A stretch of DNA of 64,000 nt, taken from NCBI RefSeq assembly GCF_025336525.1, contig NZ_JAOCZP010000001.1, forward strand, positions 868,001 through 932,000. The letters are read 5' to 3'. The number at the start of each line of letters is the position of its first letter. Position 1 is the first letter of the stretch. A program made the position numbers and the translations under genes. The notes under the pieces are model-generated. The model was not told where the DNA came from. It ran no database searches and worked only from the letters and a program-made list of their open reading frames with translations. Positions 8,840-18,461 of the stretch are shown piece after piece. Origin of the DNA: Chelativorans salis (GTDB lineage Bacteria; Pseudomonadota; Alphaproteobacteria; Rhizobiales; Rhizobiaceae).

Positions 8840-11800
8840 GCCACGCCTCCATCGATCAGGTCGAGAATGCCCTGGATCGGGATACTCACCCAGTCTGGAC
8901 GGTTGGAAAGCTCGTAGTTGATCTCGTAGAAGCCTTTCTGCAGCAGGAACAGTTCCAGTAGCGCTTGCCGTGTTTGGGTGTCCTCCGGCAGGTTCTGCGC
9001 GTCCACCGCCGCCGACAAATAGCCCTCCAAGAACTCGCCCACCATGCGGTCGCGCCAGTGCCTGGCAATGGCCGCGCTGTCGCGCGCCTGGTTGGGCAGC
9101 CGCGAGGCGACCTGCCTCACCGCCGCCCAGGCTGCGTAGTCGAACGAACGCAGCATCCCCGCCACATCGCGAAGCGGCGAGCTTTTGCCGCGCCGCTCGG
9201 CCAAGGTGCGCCGCGGCTCACCCTCGAAATCAATGATGAAAAGGTCCTGCTCGGAGACGAGCACCTGACCCAGATGATAATCCCCATGGATGCGGGACTT
9301 CTTACCCGACGGTGCTATCTTCGCCAGCGCTTCCAACCGACGATCGATCTCGGGATCGAGTGCGCTCAACCGCTCCGCCATCTCTTTCGCTATGGGCGGA
9401 AGGTTTGCCATCGCGCGCCGAATCCCCGCACGTGCCTCCGCCACCTCCACACGCGCGTCCTCCAGCCATTCCTCAATGTCGGCGCGGTCGATCGGTTCGC
9501 AACGGAACGCCTCCCGATCCGTATCGACAGCAAACGCCGAATGCATCTCGCCGGTACACTCACCGAGCCGCCGGAGGAGATCGAGTGGATAAACGAGGGA
9601 GTCCGAGACAACGCCGGGCGGTGCACCTGGTATCGCTGCCGGCACACCGGACGGCGGGGCAAGGAACTCGTCCTCTATGCTCCGTTCAAGCGCATGGACG
9701 AACACGCTCCAAGCATCCCCCTGGTTTTCGACAAAGGCAGAAACGCTGCCAAGCACTGTCCGCTCGCCGTCCTCCTCGTCGTATTCGATCATTCCGAGAA
9801 AAGCTGGCGTATTGGCGAAGCCAGCCTCTTCCGTCAGGAACCGTGCCACCTCGACCTCGGGCTGATCGCCAGAGCGGAGCCTACGGAATATTTTCAAAAG
9901 TGCCTGCCGGCCAAAGGCAATCGATACGTTGCTTTGCTCACCCATCAGAGAGACTGGCGGTTCAGGGAACGTCATGGCTTGCAGTCGCTCATTTCCGTAA
10001 AAGCGCAAAACTCCTCCGGCGGCCGAATGTTCGCGATTTTCCTGCATGGCTCGCATGACCTCGGTGGCGAAGCGATCGTCATAGGAGCCGTCGATAAGCG
10101 CACCGAGCTGCGGGCCGCGCCGCACGCGCGCGAGCGTGGCCGAGAGCTTGGGCGCCCCGAACTGCACGTTCTCTTCACCCCAAAGCACGGTGAGCGGCAG
10201 CAAGTAGCGTTGGCTGCCGTCCGGCAGATCGATGTCCACCGTGCTAAGAAGTCCCGCTTCGTCCCCCAGCCGCGCAAGCTCGTTCACCTCGACCGAACGT
10301 ACCTTTTCACCCTTGGCACCGAACCAGCGTTGGCGCTGCAGAAACTGTGGCAGCACGTCCCGCGCCAGCTGTTGCCCCTCCCGGCCGACGAGCGCACGCT
10401 CAATGCGCCCGCCGATCAGTGTCAGCGTGACGAATTCGGGAAGCGGTTCGGGAACGTTGCTGTGCCAATCGGGCGCCTGCGCCTCGCTTGCCAGCAGGAA
10501 CCAGAAGGCACCATAACTCGACAGCGTGAGCATATAGGGAAGTTCGCCGATGGGCGGAAAAGGCGACTGGCTAATAAGTTCGACGGGAACGCAGCCGCGA
10601 TACTCGGAAAGATCGAGCTCCACCGCCTGGGCAGAGCGGGACAGGTTCACCACACACAGGATGGTCTCCTCGCCCTCGCTGCGCGTATAGGCGAGGATGC
10701 GTCTGTTTGCCGGGTAGAGCATGGTGAAATCGCCGTGCCCGAAGGCGCGATGCTGCTTGCGTACGGCAACCATGCGGCGGACCCAGTTGAGGAGCGAGGA
10801 TGAATCCGCCTCCTGGGCCTCGACATTGATGGTCTGGTATCCGTAGACCGGGTCCATGATCGGGGGCAGGTAGAGCATTTGGGGGTTGGCGCGCGAAAAG
10901 CCGCCATTGCGGTCCATCGACCACTGCATGGGCGTGCGGACACCGTCGCGGTCACCGAGATAGATGTTGTCGCCCATACCGAGCTCGTCACCATAATAGA
11001 TGATCGGCGTACCGGGCATGGACAGAAGCAGCGCATTCATCAGCTCCATCTTGCGCCGGTCGTTCTGCATCAGTGGTGCAAGCCGCCGGCGGATGCCGAG
11101 ATTGATGCGCGCGCGCACGTCCTCCGCATAGGTGCGCCAGAGATAGTCCCGCTCGCGGTCTGTCACCATCTCCAGCGTCAGCTCGTCATGATTGCGCAGG
11201 AAAATGGCCCACTGGCAGGGTTCCGGGATTTCCGGTGTCTGCCGCATGATGTCGGAAATCGGATGCCGGTCCTCCTGCGCCAGCGCCATGTAGATGCGCG
11301 GCATCAGGGGAAAGTGAAAGGCCATGTGGCATTCATCGCCTTCGCCGAAATAGGGCCTCGTATCCTCCGGCCACTGATTGGCTTCGGCAAGCAGCAGCCG
11401 GTCAGGATAGGCGTCGTCCAGCGCCTTGCGGATCTTCTTCAGGATCTCGTGGGTCTCGGGCAGGTTCTCATTGTTGGTACCGTCGCGCTCGATCAGGTAA
11501 GGGATGGCATCGAGCCGCAGCCCGTCGACGCCGGTGTGGAGCCAGAAGCACATTACTTTGATGACCTCTTCCAGCACCCGCGGGTTATCGAAGTTGAGGT
11601 CGGGCTGGTGGGAATAGAAGCGGTGCCAGAAGAATTGGCCGGCTACGGGATCCCAAGTCCAGTTGGACGTCTCGGTGTCGAGAAAGATGATGCGGGTGTC
11701 GGGATAGCGCTCGTCGTCATCGTTCCACACATAGAAATTGCGGGTTGCCGTACCCTTCTTGGCTCGTCGCGCGCGCTGGAACCAGGGGTGCTGATCGGAG

Positions 11801-12174
11801 GTGTGGTTGATGACGAGTTCTGTAATCACGCTGATTCCGCGCCGGTGCGCCTCGGCGACGAAACGGCGGAAATCGCGCATCGTGCCGTATGAGGGATTGA
11901 TGGAGCGGTAGTCGGCAATGTCATAGCCGTCGTCGCGCAGCGGCGAGGGATAGAAGGGCAAAAGCCAGATCGCATTCACGCCCAACCGTTCGACATAATC
12001 GAGCCGCTGCAGGAGACCGTTGAAGTCGCCTATGCCGTCACCGTTGGAATCGTGAAACGCCTTGATATGAAGCTGATAGATGATCGCGTCCTTGTACCAA
12101 TCGGGCGGACGTGAGCCTGCAGAGCGCGTGCCGGCCCGCGCCGTCGGCGCCAGCATCCTGTCGAAATTGTTCAT
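8836..12174 (-). CDS. treS: Trehalose synthase - maltokinase fusion
   Basis: This bifunctional 1112-residue protein first interconverts trehalose and maltose (TreS, GH13, roughly residues 25-570) and then phosphorylates maltose to alpha-maltose-1-phosphate (Mak/Pep2-like domain, roughly 590-1112). TreS evidence: [66 protein letters not shown] and [13 protein letters not shown]. Kinase evidence: [12 protein letters not shown] at its N-terminal cap, the catalytic loop [11 protein letters not shown] and the metal loop IIDFEGEP followed by a kinase-type helix. Both halves appear intact. TreS-Mak fusions are known from GlgE-pathway operons in many proteobacteria. It overlaps glgE and glgB by 4 bp each, so its product can be passed to GlgE. 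Confidence 0.95.
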   Translation of the reverse strand: MNNFDRMLAPTARAGTRSAGSRPPDWYKDAIIYQLHIKAFHDSNGDGIGDFNGLLQRLDYVERLGVNAIWLLPFYPSPLRDDGYDIADYRSINPSYGTMRDFRRFVAEAHRRGISVITELVINHTSDQHPWFQRARRAKKGTATRNFYVWNDDDERYPDTRIIFLDTETSNWTWDPVAGQFFWHRFYSHQPDLNFDNPRVLEEVIKVMCFWLHTGVDGLRLDAIPYLIERDGTNNENLPETHEILKKIRKALDDAYPDRLLLAEANQWPEDTRPYFGEGDECHMAFHFPLMPRIYMALAQEDRHPISDIMRQTPEIPEPCQWAIFLRNHDELTLEMVTDRERDYLWRTYAEDVRARINLGIRRRLAPLMQNDRRKMELMNALLLSMPGTPIIYYGDELGMGDNIYLGDRDGVRTPMQWSMDRNGGFSRANPQMLYLPPIMDPVYGYQTINVEAQEADSSSLLNWVRRMVAVRKQHRAFGHGDFTMLYPANRRILAYTRSEGEETILCVVNLSRSAQAVELDLSEYRGCVPVELISQSPFPPIGELPYMLTLSSYGAFWFLLASEAQAPDWHSNVPEPLPEFVTLTLIGGRIERALVGREGQQLARDVLPQFLQRQRWFGAKGEKVRSVEVNELARLGDEAGLLSTVDIDLPDGSQRYLLPLTVLWGEENVQFGAPKLSATLARVRRGPQLGALIDGSYDDRFATEVMRAMQENREHSAAGGVLRFYGNERLQAMTFPEPPVSLMGEQSNVSIAFGRQALLKIFRRLRSGDQPEVEVARFLTEEAGFANTPAFLGMIEYDEEDGERTVLGSVSAFVENQGDAWSVFVHALERSIEDEFLAPPSGVPAAIPGAPPGVVSDSLVYPLDLLRRLGECTGEMHSAFAVDTDREAFRCEPIDRADIEEWLEDARVEVAEARAGIRRAMANLPPIAKEMAERLSALDPEIDRRLEALAKIAPSGKKSRIHGDYHLGQVLVSEQDLFIIDFEGEPRRTLAERRGKSSPLRDVAGMLRSFDYAAWAAVRQVASRLPNQARDSAAIARHWRDRMVGEFLEGYLSAAVDAQNLPEDTQTRQALLELFLLQKGFYEINYELSNRPDWVSIPIQGILDLIDGGVA

Positions 12175-14162
12175 CGGCTTGCTCCCGGTGCGATCAGCCG
12201 CCAGGCCATAAATGGACGCTGATGCGGATCGAGAAACATGTGCTGGATTTTGCCAGTCCAGGAGAAAGGCTGGCCCGTGACGAGATCGTCGGCCTCTACG
12301 GTAGCATCATCGGGAAGCCCGAATTCCCACAGCGGCACCTCGAAAGGTGCCTCCTGCGGGTGGTGCGGGTCGAGGGTCACAGCGAATAGGAGAAAATTCG
12401 ACAGGTCGTCCGTGAACTTACCATAGTAGAGGATGGCATCGTTCCAGGCATTGTAGAAGTTCAGGTTGGTGAACTGGCGCAGCGCAGCATTCTCGCGCCG
12501 CAACCGGTTGATAAAGGCGATATCTGCCTTGATGTTGCCCGGCTGGTCCCAGTCCCAAGCACGGATTTCGTATTTCTCGGAGTTGAGATACTCCTCCCGT
12601 CCCGGCAGCGCCTCGGCGTCGCAAAGCTCGAAACCATTGTAAATTCCATAGTTGGCGCCGAGTGTGGCGGCGAGGAACAGCCGCACCTGAAAGCCTGGCC
12701 TGCCGCTCGTCTGCAGATAGTAGGGATTGATGTCCGGCGTGTTCGCGAAGAAGTTCGGCCGCATGTAGTGGCGGCAGTCCTCGCGCGTGAGCTCAGTGAG
12801 ATATTCGGTCAGCTCCTGCTTGGTATTGCGCCAAGTGAAGTAGGAATAGGACTGGTTGAAGCCGACCTTTGCGAGCCGCTTCATCATCTTGGGTCGCGTG
12901 AATGCTTCGGCAAGGAAGATGGCGCCGGGATCCACCCGCCGCACGTCCTCTATCATCCACTCCCAGAAAGGCAGGGGCTTGGTGTGAGGATTGTCGACCC
13001 GGAAGATGCGTACGCCCTTGTCCAACCAGAAAAGAACGATGTCGCGTAGCGCGTACCACAGGCCGGGGATCGCATCGCGATAGAAGTGAACGTTGACGAT
13101 GTCCTCGTACTTCTTGGGCGGGTTCTCGGCGAACTTGATGGTGCCGTCCGGCCGCCAGTCGAACCATTCGGGGTGCTCCTTGATCCATGGATGGTCCGGG
13201 GAGCACTGGATGGCGAAATCGAGCGCAACCTCCAACCCGTGGTCGGCAGCTGCCTTTACGAGCCTCTCGAAATCCTCAAAACTGCCGAGTGCGGGGTGTA
13301 TGGCGTCATGCCCGCCCTCCTCCGACCCGATGGCATAGGGGCTGCCCGGATCCTCGGGCGCGGGCGTGAGGCTGTTGTTCCGACCCTTCCGGTTGGTACG
13401 GCCTATTGGGTGGATGGGCGGGAAATACAGCACATCGAAACCCAAGTCGCGCACATAAGGGAGCCTATCGATGACATCATCGAAGGTGCCATGCACATCC
13501 GCGCTACCCGACTGCGAACGCGGCATCAGTTCGTACCAGGCGGAAAAGCCCGCACGCTCGCGATCCACGAACACCGGGAAGCTCGTATCGCCGTGCGTCA
13601 CGTTCGCCCGTGGGCCGAGCTGCCGCATCAGGACCGACATGTCGTCGCTGATCAGAACCGCGAGCACATCGCCCTCAGAGGGCGAGGATCCGATTTCGTC
13701 CCACAGCGCCTCAAGCGCAGCGCGGTCCTTCGGCGATCCGGCGGCCTCTGCAAGCGCCTTCTCCACAAGAAGCCGCCCCTCCCGCAGGTCAAGCGAGATA
13801 TCCTGGGCTGCATCGTGCTTCTTGGTCACCTCCGCCCGCCATGTGGCGAAGAGATCACGCCAGGAGCGGATGCTGAATTCGTAGTGCCCGACCTTGTCGA
13901 AAGTGATCGTCGCGCGCCAGCGGTCGTTGACCGTTAGACGCATGGGCGTCTCGTGCCAGGACGCCTCGCCCCGACGGCGGTGCAGCAGCACCGCCGCGAT
14001 CACCTCGTGTCCATCGCAGAAGATGTCAGCCTCGACCCGGAACCGCTCGCCGACGATTGCCTTTGCAGCGAAGCGTCCTCCGTTGATTACCGGCTCCACC
14101 GCCTCTATTGCGATACGGCTTGCAGCTAGCTCCTGAAGAAGCTCTTGCCCCGGACGGTCCAT
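12171..14162 (-). CDS. glgE: Alpha-1,4-glucan:maltose-1-phosphate maltosyltransferase
   Basis: This GH13_3 transferase uses alpha-maltose-1-phosphate to extend alpha-1,4-glucan by two glucose units. The 663-residue protein shows the GlgE layout: an N-terminal beta domain with WHETPM and an RWRATITFDKVGHYEFSI stretch, then the barrel with VLYFPPIHPIGRTNRKGRNN, the nucleophile region VRIFRVDNPHTKPLPFWEW and the acid region AIFLAEAFTRPKMM. It ends with IYNGFELCD and the C-terminal beta domain. I chose the ATG at 14162-14160 (MDRPGQELL), which has GAGAG about 9 nt upstream; a TTG two codons upstream is too close to that site. It is the promoter-proximal gene of the operon; 104 bp separate it from the M48 protease gene upstream on the same strand. 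Confidence 0.95.
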   Translation of the reverse strand: MDRPGQELLQELAASRIAIEAVEPVINGGRFAAKAIVGERFRVEADIFCDGHEVIAAVLLHRRRGEASWHETPMRLTVNDRWRATITFDKVGHYEFSIRSWRDLFATWRAEVTKKHDAAQDISLDLREGRLLVEKALAEAAGSPKDRAALEALWDEIGSSPSEGDVLAVLISDDMSVLMRQLGPRANVTHGDTSFPVFVDRERAGFSAWYELMPRSQSGSADVHGTFDDVIDRLPYVRDLGFDVLYFPPIHPIGRTNRKGRNNSLTPAPEDPGSPYAIGSEEGGHDAIHPALGSFEDFERLVKAAADHGLEVALDFAIQCSPDHPWIKEHPEWFDWRPDGTIKFAENPPKKYEDIVNVHFYRDAIPGLWYALRDIVLFWLDKGVRIFRVDNPHTKPLPFWEWMIEDVRRVDPGAIFLAEAFTRPKMMKRLAKVGFNQSYSYFTWRNTKQELTEYLTELTREDCRHYMRPNFFANTPDINPYYLQTSGRPGFQVRLFLAATLGANYGIYNGFELCDAEALPGREEYLNSEKYEIRAWDWDQPGNIKADIAFINRLRRENAALRQFTNLNFYNAWNDAILYYGKFTDDLSNFLLFAVTLDPHHPQEAPFEVPLWEFGLPDDATVEADDLVTGQPFSWTGKIQHMFLDPHQRPFMAWRLIAPGASR

Positions 14163-14272
14163 TCTCAAAATCTCTCAACGAGAAAATCCTATGCCCGTCC
14201 AACGCGAATATACGCTGCCGGTTCCCCCTTTCCCGGCGAACCATTCTCTCTATGTCTGCATGACACCTGAAC

Positions 14273-15352
14273 CTAACCCCAAGGACCGAACAACTCGTGC
14301 CGCGTTTCGCGCAGGATTCGCTTGTCGCCCTTGGTGTAGATCGGATCCGTCGCGGGGTTGAATTGAGGATCGAGCGCCCGGACGCGATCATGAAGCGGCG
14401 GATGGGTGGAAAAAAGCCCGGCGAAGGAGCCTGTCGCCTGGGCGAAGAACATGTGCCGTGCTTCTTCGGCATGAGAGTTGTCGACATGGCTGCCTGCCGT
14501 CGTGGCGCCGATCTTCTTCAACGCGTTGGCAAGCCCCGTCGGATTGCGTGTGAATTGTACACCCGTGGCATCGGCCAGATACTCCCGCCGCCGGGACACC
14601 GCGCTCTGCAGGATACGCCCGCCGAGCACGCCGAGCAGGCCGAGCACGATCAGGCCGAGGCCGATGGCAAGAATGGGAACGGTGCCACGATTGCCTCTGC
14701 CGCGGCGCATGAAGATCGAGCTGCGCAGGAGGGCATGGCCGCTCGTGTAGAGGATGACCAGCCCGAACACCATGCCCATGAGACGCATGTTGAGGCGCGT
14801 GTCGTGATTGGCAATATGCGCCATTTCGTGCGCCACCACGCCCGTAAGCTCCTGCCTGTTGAGCTTGGCGAGTGCACCGTGCGTGACGCTGATCGCCGCC
14901 TTTTCAGGCGAGCCGCCGGCGGCGAAGGCGTTGATACCCTGCTCGTGCTTGACGACGAAGGCCCGCGGGCGCGGCAGGCCGGCGGCGATCGCCATTTCCT
15001 CGACCACATTGAGATAGCGCTTCTTGAACGGGTTCTGCGTGTCCTCCGTCACCTCCTCGGCACCCAGCGACGTCGCCACCCGTGCTCCGTCGCCGCCGAA
15101 ACTCACGATCTTGAAGAGAGCCACGCCGACGATCACCGCCATAATGCCAAGCGCGATCGCGATAGCCGGGGCCGGCTCCAGCCTGATCTCCCGCGCAGTG
15201 GGATCGCCGCCGAGGAAGGCCGCGATCAGCGCGCCCAGGAGAAGGCTGATGATCGCGACCATAACGATGAAGGCCAAGACGAGGACGACGCTCAGGTGTC
15301 GGGCGCGTTCCTGCTGAGCCCTGAAATCGAAGGCTGCCATTGGTGGAGCCAC
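14273..15352 (-). CDS. M48-family membrane metalloprotease (HtpX-like)
   Basis: This is a predicted inner-membrane zinc endopeptidase. The zinc-binding HExxH motif is visible in VVAHEMAHIANHDTRL, followed downstream by an AVSRRREYLADA segment that supplies the third ligand (Glu in EYLAD). N-terminal hydrophobic segments around residues 20-45 and 65-85 and another pair around 195-245 flank the catalytic centre, as in HtpX. The C-terminus carries THPPLHDRVRALD, typical of M48. The GTG at 15352-15350 is preceded by TGAGG at short spacing; an ATG at 15340 is an alternative start. It lies 6 bp after lemA, an association seen in many bacteria where LemA and an M48 protease are paired, possibly in envelope quality control. 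The substrate is unknown. Confidence 0.88.
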   Translation of the reverse strand: MAPPMAAFDFRAQQERARHLSVVLVLAFIVMVAIISLLLGALIAAFLGGDPTAREIRLEPAPAIAIALGIMAVIVGVALFKIVSFGGDGARVATSLGAEEVTEDTQNPFKKRYLNVVEEMAIAAGLPRPRAFVVKHEQGINAFAAGGSPEKAAISVTHGALAKLNRQELTGVVAHEMAHIANHDTRLNMRLMGMVFGLVILYTSGHALLRSSIFMRRGRGNRGTVPILAIGLGLIVLGLLGVLGGRILQSAVSRRREYLADATGVQFTRNPTGLANALKKIGATTAGSHVDNSHAEEARHMFFAQATGSFAGLFSTHPPLHDRVRALDPQFNPATDPIYTKGDKRILRETRHELFGPWG

Positions 15353-15358
15353 AAAGCC

Positions 15359-15961
15359 TCAGTCAAAGGAAACGCGCGGCGCCTGTTGGATCACCTCGCG
15401 ATCCTCGAACTCCAGCATGCCGATCTCACGAAAGCCAAAGGTGTTCGCAATGAAGTTCGACGGCACGCTCTGGACAGCGTTGTTATAGGCCATGCCGGCG
15501 TCGTTATAGGCCTGCCTGGCATATGCGACGCGGTTCTCCGTGGAGGTCAGTTCCTCCTGGAACTGGCGGAAGTTCTCACTCGCCTTTAGGTCGGGATAGG
15601 CTTCCGAAAGCGCGAAGAGCCGCCCGAGCAGCCCACCCAGAGCGCCCTCGGCTTGGCCCAGCTGCGACATGGCTTGCGGATCACCGACCGCGTTGCCGAT
15701 GGCCTCGCGGATCTGCTCGGCTTGGTTCCGCGCCTGGATGACGGCCTCGAGCGTCTCGCGCTCGTGCTTCATGTAGCCCTTCACCGTTTCCACGAGTTGC
15801 GGGATCAGATCATGACGGCGCTTCAACTGAACGTCGATCTGGGCGAAGGCGTTGATATAGGCATTCCTCAACCCGACCAGCCGATTGTAGAGAACGGCGA
15901 CGAAGCCGACGAGCGCCACGATTACGAGAAGGATGATGAGGAGTTCCAAGCTAGCCTCCAT
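15359..15961 (-). CDS. lemA: LemA family protein
   Basis: This is a 200-residue member of the LemA family, membrane-anchored proteins of unsettled molecular role. It has one N-terminal hydrophobic segment (residues about 6-26, LLIILLVIVALVGFVAVLYN). The helical family core follows: NAYINAFAQIDVQLKRRHDL, IPQLVETVKGYMKHE, then FRQFQEELTSTENRVAYARQ and YNDAGMAYNNAVQS. These are the conserved LemA signatures and the length is normal. It is the first gene of a two-gene operon with the M48 protease 6 bp downstream. The function in this organism cannot be stated from sequence. Confidence 0.92.
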   Translation of the reverse strand: MEASLELLIILLVIVALVGFVAVLYNRLVGLRNAYINAFAQIDVQLKRRHDLIPQLVETVKGYMKHERETLEAVIQARNQAEQIREAIGNAVGDPQAMSQLGQAEGALGGLLGRLFALSEAYPDLKASENFRQFQEELTSTENRVAYARQAYNDAGMAYNNAVQSVPSNFIANTFGFREIGMLEFEDREVIQQAPRVSFD

Positions 15962-16088
15962 GCTCCGGCGGAACCGCCGACGTGTTCTATCCTACGACTG
16001 GCAACTTTGAAATCGCCACGGATGCGCATGAACCGGAGCAGCCTTATACGACACGAGGACGCTCGGACAGGACCAGAAAAAGTGCGGC

Positions 16089-16829
16089 TCAGTTGGGCAA
16101 GATCCTGCCAAACCGCGCGGCATCCGCCGCGGCATAAGCAGCCACCTGTCGCTCGGTCTCGGCGTTGGCGCGTAGCGCCGCCACCACCTCCCCGAGCCGC
16201 GCCGCCGGAATTGCACAGGACAGGTCGTTGTTACTCATGCCCGTACGCACCCGGCTCAGCATGCAGCCGACGCTGATGGCGATCTCGCCGCCGTCCTTGG
16301 CAATCGCCATGATGTGGCACTGCGGCTTGCCCTCGAACCTAACCCCACCGAGCGCGTCGTCAAGCACCATCGCCTGCTTGGCATTGAGGCGAAGATAGAC
16401 GATGTCGGGCTCCACAGGCATCCGCTCGAGCGGGCCGTATACGATCGATGCCGGGCGATCCTTGACCGCAGGCACATGCGGGAAGTCCTCCATGCCGACC
16501 CAGCCGGAGCCGACAAGTGCTGCTACGTCGTTCTTGTCCGCCACCTCGCCAAGGCTCTTGAAGCCGTGAGTGTAGCTTCCGACGCTGCAATTGCCGTGAT
16601 CTTCGGCAACCGTGGAGAACACCTGATCGACGGCTTTCGTCCAGAACACGCAAGATGCCGGGACGGCCCCGGTGCGCCCGTCCTCCGTCGGCGCGGGACG
16701 CTCGCCGCCGATGGGGGCTGCGTCCGGCGTTGCGGCTTGGTCGCGGAAGGCGATGCCGATCGGCGGGACGGACAGATGCAGGACGCTCGAAAGTTCCTGC
16801 GAAAGCGCGGCGAACGATGTGGCTGCCAT
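16089..16829 (-). CDS. DUF169 family protein
   Basis: This is a 246-residue cytoplasmic protein of the DUF169 (COG2043) type, whose biochemical role is not established. Features include LSVPPIGIAFRD near the N-terminus, an ASCVFWTKAV segment with a conserved Cys, HGNCSVGSYTHGF, and a C-terminal GCMLSRVRTGMSNNDLSCAI stretch. The start is the ATG at 16829, with GAGGGAGG just upstream; an in-frame start further upstream would run into the permease gene. It sits 22 bp after the ABC permease, last in a four-gene operon with binding protein, ATPase and permease. Several conserved cysteines suggest cofactor or ligand binding, but that is a guess. Confidence 0.8.
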   Translation of the reverse strand: MAATSFAALSQELSSVLHLSVPPIGIAFRDQAATPDAAPIGGERPAPTEDGRTGAVPASCVFWTKAVDQVFSTVAEDHGNCSVGSYTHGFKSLGEVADKNDVAALVGSGWVGMEDFPHVPAVKDRPASIVYGPLERMPVEPDIVYLRLNAKQAMVLDDALGGVRFEGKPQCHIMAIAKDGGEIAISVGCMLSRVRTGMSNNDLSCAIPAARLGEVVAALRANAETERQVAAYAAADAARFGRILPN

Positions 16830-16851
16830 CAAAATCCTCCCTCGATGTGGT

Positions 16852-17613
16852 TCAGGCGTAGCGCCAGTGCAGCAGCCGGCGTTCGACGCGGCCGGCAAGC
16901 CCGAACAGGATGAGCACAAAACCCATGATGATGACGATCAGCGCGATGGTGAGCGCGGCGTTGTAGGTGCTCTGGGCGAAGGATAGGAGATAGCCGAGGC
17001 CGCGGCTGGAGGCCACGAACTCGCCCACCACCGCGCCCGTGAAGGCGAAGCCAACGGCGACCTTGAGGTTGCCAAGGATCCAAGCGGTCACCGAAGGAAC
17101 GTAGACCTCGCGCAAGAGCGTCATCCGTCCGCCGCCGAGCGTCCGCACCCGTTCCACGAGGCGGGCGTCGACCTCGCGAATCCCGCTGTAGACGGCAAAG
17201 AAGATGAGCACCGCCACCAGCACGAGGCTGACGGCGACCTTGGAGCCTAGCCCGATGCCGAACCAGATGATGAAAAGCGGCGCCAGGATGACCCGCGGGA
17301 TGGCGTTGAGCAGGATCATCACCGGCTCGATGATGTCCGCGACCGGGCGCACCATCGCCGCGCCGAAACCCAGCACCGCCCCGAGCAGGAGGCCGAAGGC
17401 AAGGCCGGCCAGGGCGGCCGATAGGGTGGCGATCAGGTGCTGCCAGATGCTGCCGTCGGCGAACAGCTCATAGAGGGCCAGTGCGATGGCGCTTGGCGGC
17501 GGCGCGTAAAACGGGCTGATCAGCCCCGCGCGGCCAAGGACTTCCCATGATATGAGGAGGACTGCCAAGGCAAATGCCTGACGGGCCCATGTCTTGTCGA
17601 ACAGCGCGCTCAT
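16852..17613 (-). CDS. ABC transporter permease (NitT/TauT type)
   Basis: This 253-residue integral membrane subunit of an importer has about six hydrophobic segments, from LISWEVLGRAGLI at the N-terminus to LTIALIVIIMGFVLILFGLA at the C-terminus. The EAA loop that docks to the ATPase appears as RVRTLGGGRMTLLREVYVPS. The arrangement matches SsuC/TauC-like permeases. Its start overlaps the end of the ATPase gene by one base. The substrate is not evident; the family carries sulfonates, nitrate, pyrimidine precursors and related small molecules. The downstream DUF169 gene is the only non-transport member of the operon. Confidence 0.9.
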   Translation of the reverse strand: MSALFDKTWARQAFALAVLLISWEVLGRAGLISPFYAPPPSAIALALYELFADGSIWQHLIATLSAALAGLAFGLLLGAVLGFGAAMVRPVADIIEPVMILLNAIPRVILAPLFIIWFGIGLGSKVAVSLVLVAVLIFFAVYSGIREVDARLVERVRTLGGGRMTLLREVYVPSVTAWILGNLKVAVGFAFTGAVVGEFVASSRGLGYLLSFAQSTYNAALTIALIVIIMGFVLILFGLAGRVERRLLHWRYA

Positions 17614-18461
17614 CAGTCCGCGGCCTCCTCGACCTCGATCGACAGGTCCTTCCAGATGCGCTGCAGAAGCGGCGCGAAGGTGGGATGGCCGCGTACGCCG
17701 ATCAGATCGCGCGGGCGCGGGATCTCGACCGGGTAGCGGTGGCTGATGCGGGCGCGCGGGCCGCGGGAGAGAAGGTTGACCACGTCGGAGAGCGCCTGCG
17801 CCTCCTCCAGATCGTGGGTGACGAGCAGCACGGCGATCCCCTCGCGCTCGACCCAGTCGAGCAGGTCCTGTGTGACGCGGTGGCGCACGATGGCGTCGAG
17901 TGAGGCGAAGGGCTCGTCCATCAGCAGGAGGCGGGGTTTGAGCGCCAGCACCTGGGCGAGCGCCACGCGCTTGCGCTGGCCGCCGGAGAGCTGGCGCGGG
18001 TAGCGCAGTTCGAGACCCTTCAGCCCGAGCCGTGCCATCCAGTCGGCCGCCTCCTCGCGCGCCGCGCCGACGGCCTTGCCGCGCAGGCGCAGGCCCAGCG
18101 CCACGTTGTCGCGCGCCGTCCGCCAGGGGAGCAGCGCATCGTCCTGGAACAGAAAGCCCATCTCGGTGGCCGGAATGCCCAGTTCGACGTTGCCGGAAAG
18201 CGGTGCATGCAGCCCGCTGATGGCCCTCAGGATCGTGCTCTTGCCTGAGCCGGATGGCCCGACGAGGCTGACGACCTCGCCTTCCCGCACTTCGAGCGAA
18301 ACGCCCTCGATGACCGGCTCGGCCTTGCCATAGCGCATGGCGAGATCGCGCACGGAGACGACCGTCCGCGCGTTCTTGCTGCCTGCTCGCGCACGCAGCT
18401 CCCGCCCGTCGTCGAAGGCCTCGTGGGCGACGGCGAGATTACCCTTCATCATATTGTTCAC
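17613..18461 (-). CDS. ABC transporter ATP-binding protein (NitT/TauT type)
   Basis: This is the ATPase subunit of the importer. Walker A is GPSGSGKSTILRA, the Q-loop is MGFLFQDDALLPWRT, the signature is LSGGQRKRVALAQVL, Walker B is RLLLMDEPFASLD, and the H-loop is LLVTHDLEEA. All catalytic residues look intact. I chose the GTG at 18461-18459, which overlaps the binding-protein stop as GTGA and has AGGAGG about 10 nt upstream. An ATG at 18452 is also in frame but is too far from that site. The chain is about 282 residues. Confidence 0.9.
   Translation of the reverse strand: MNNMMKGNLAVAHEAFDDGRELRARAGSKNARTVVSVRDLAMRYGKAEPVIEGVSLEVREGEVVSLVGPSGSGKSTILRAISGLHAPLSGNVELGIPATEMGFLFQDDALLPWRTARDNVALGLRLRGKAVGAAREEAADWMARLGLKGLELRYPRQLSGGQRKRVALAQVLALKPRLLLMDEPFASLDAIVRHRVTQDLLDWVEREGIAVLLVTHDLEEAQALSDVVNLLSRGPRARISHRYPVEIPRPRDLIGVRGHPTFAPLLQRIWKDLSIEVEEAAD

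Noticed and set aside
8965-10803. A 612-codon plus-strand open frame inside the trehalose synthase/maltokinase gene
   Set aside because: It lies opposite a strongly supported GH13-maltokinase gene, has no recognisable domain and its composition (Arg/His/Leu-rich) is typical of the GC-rich antisense frame.
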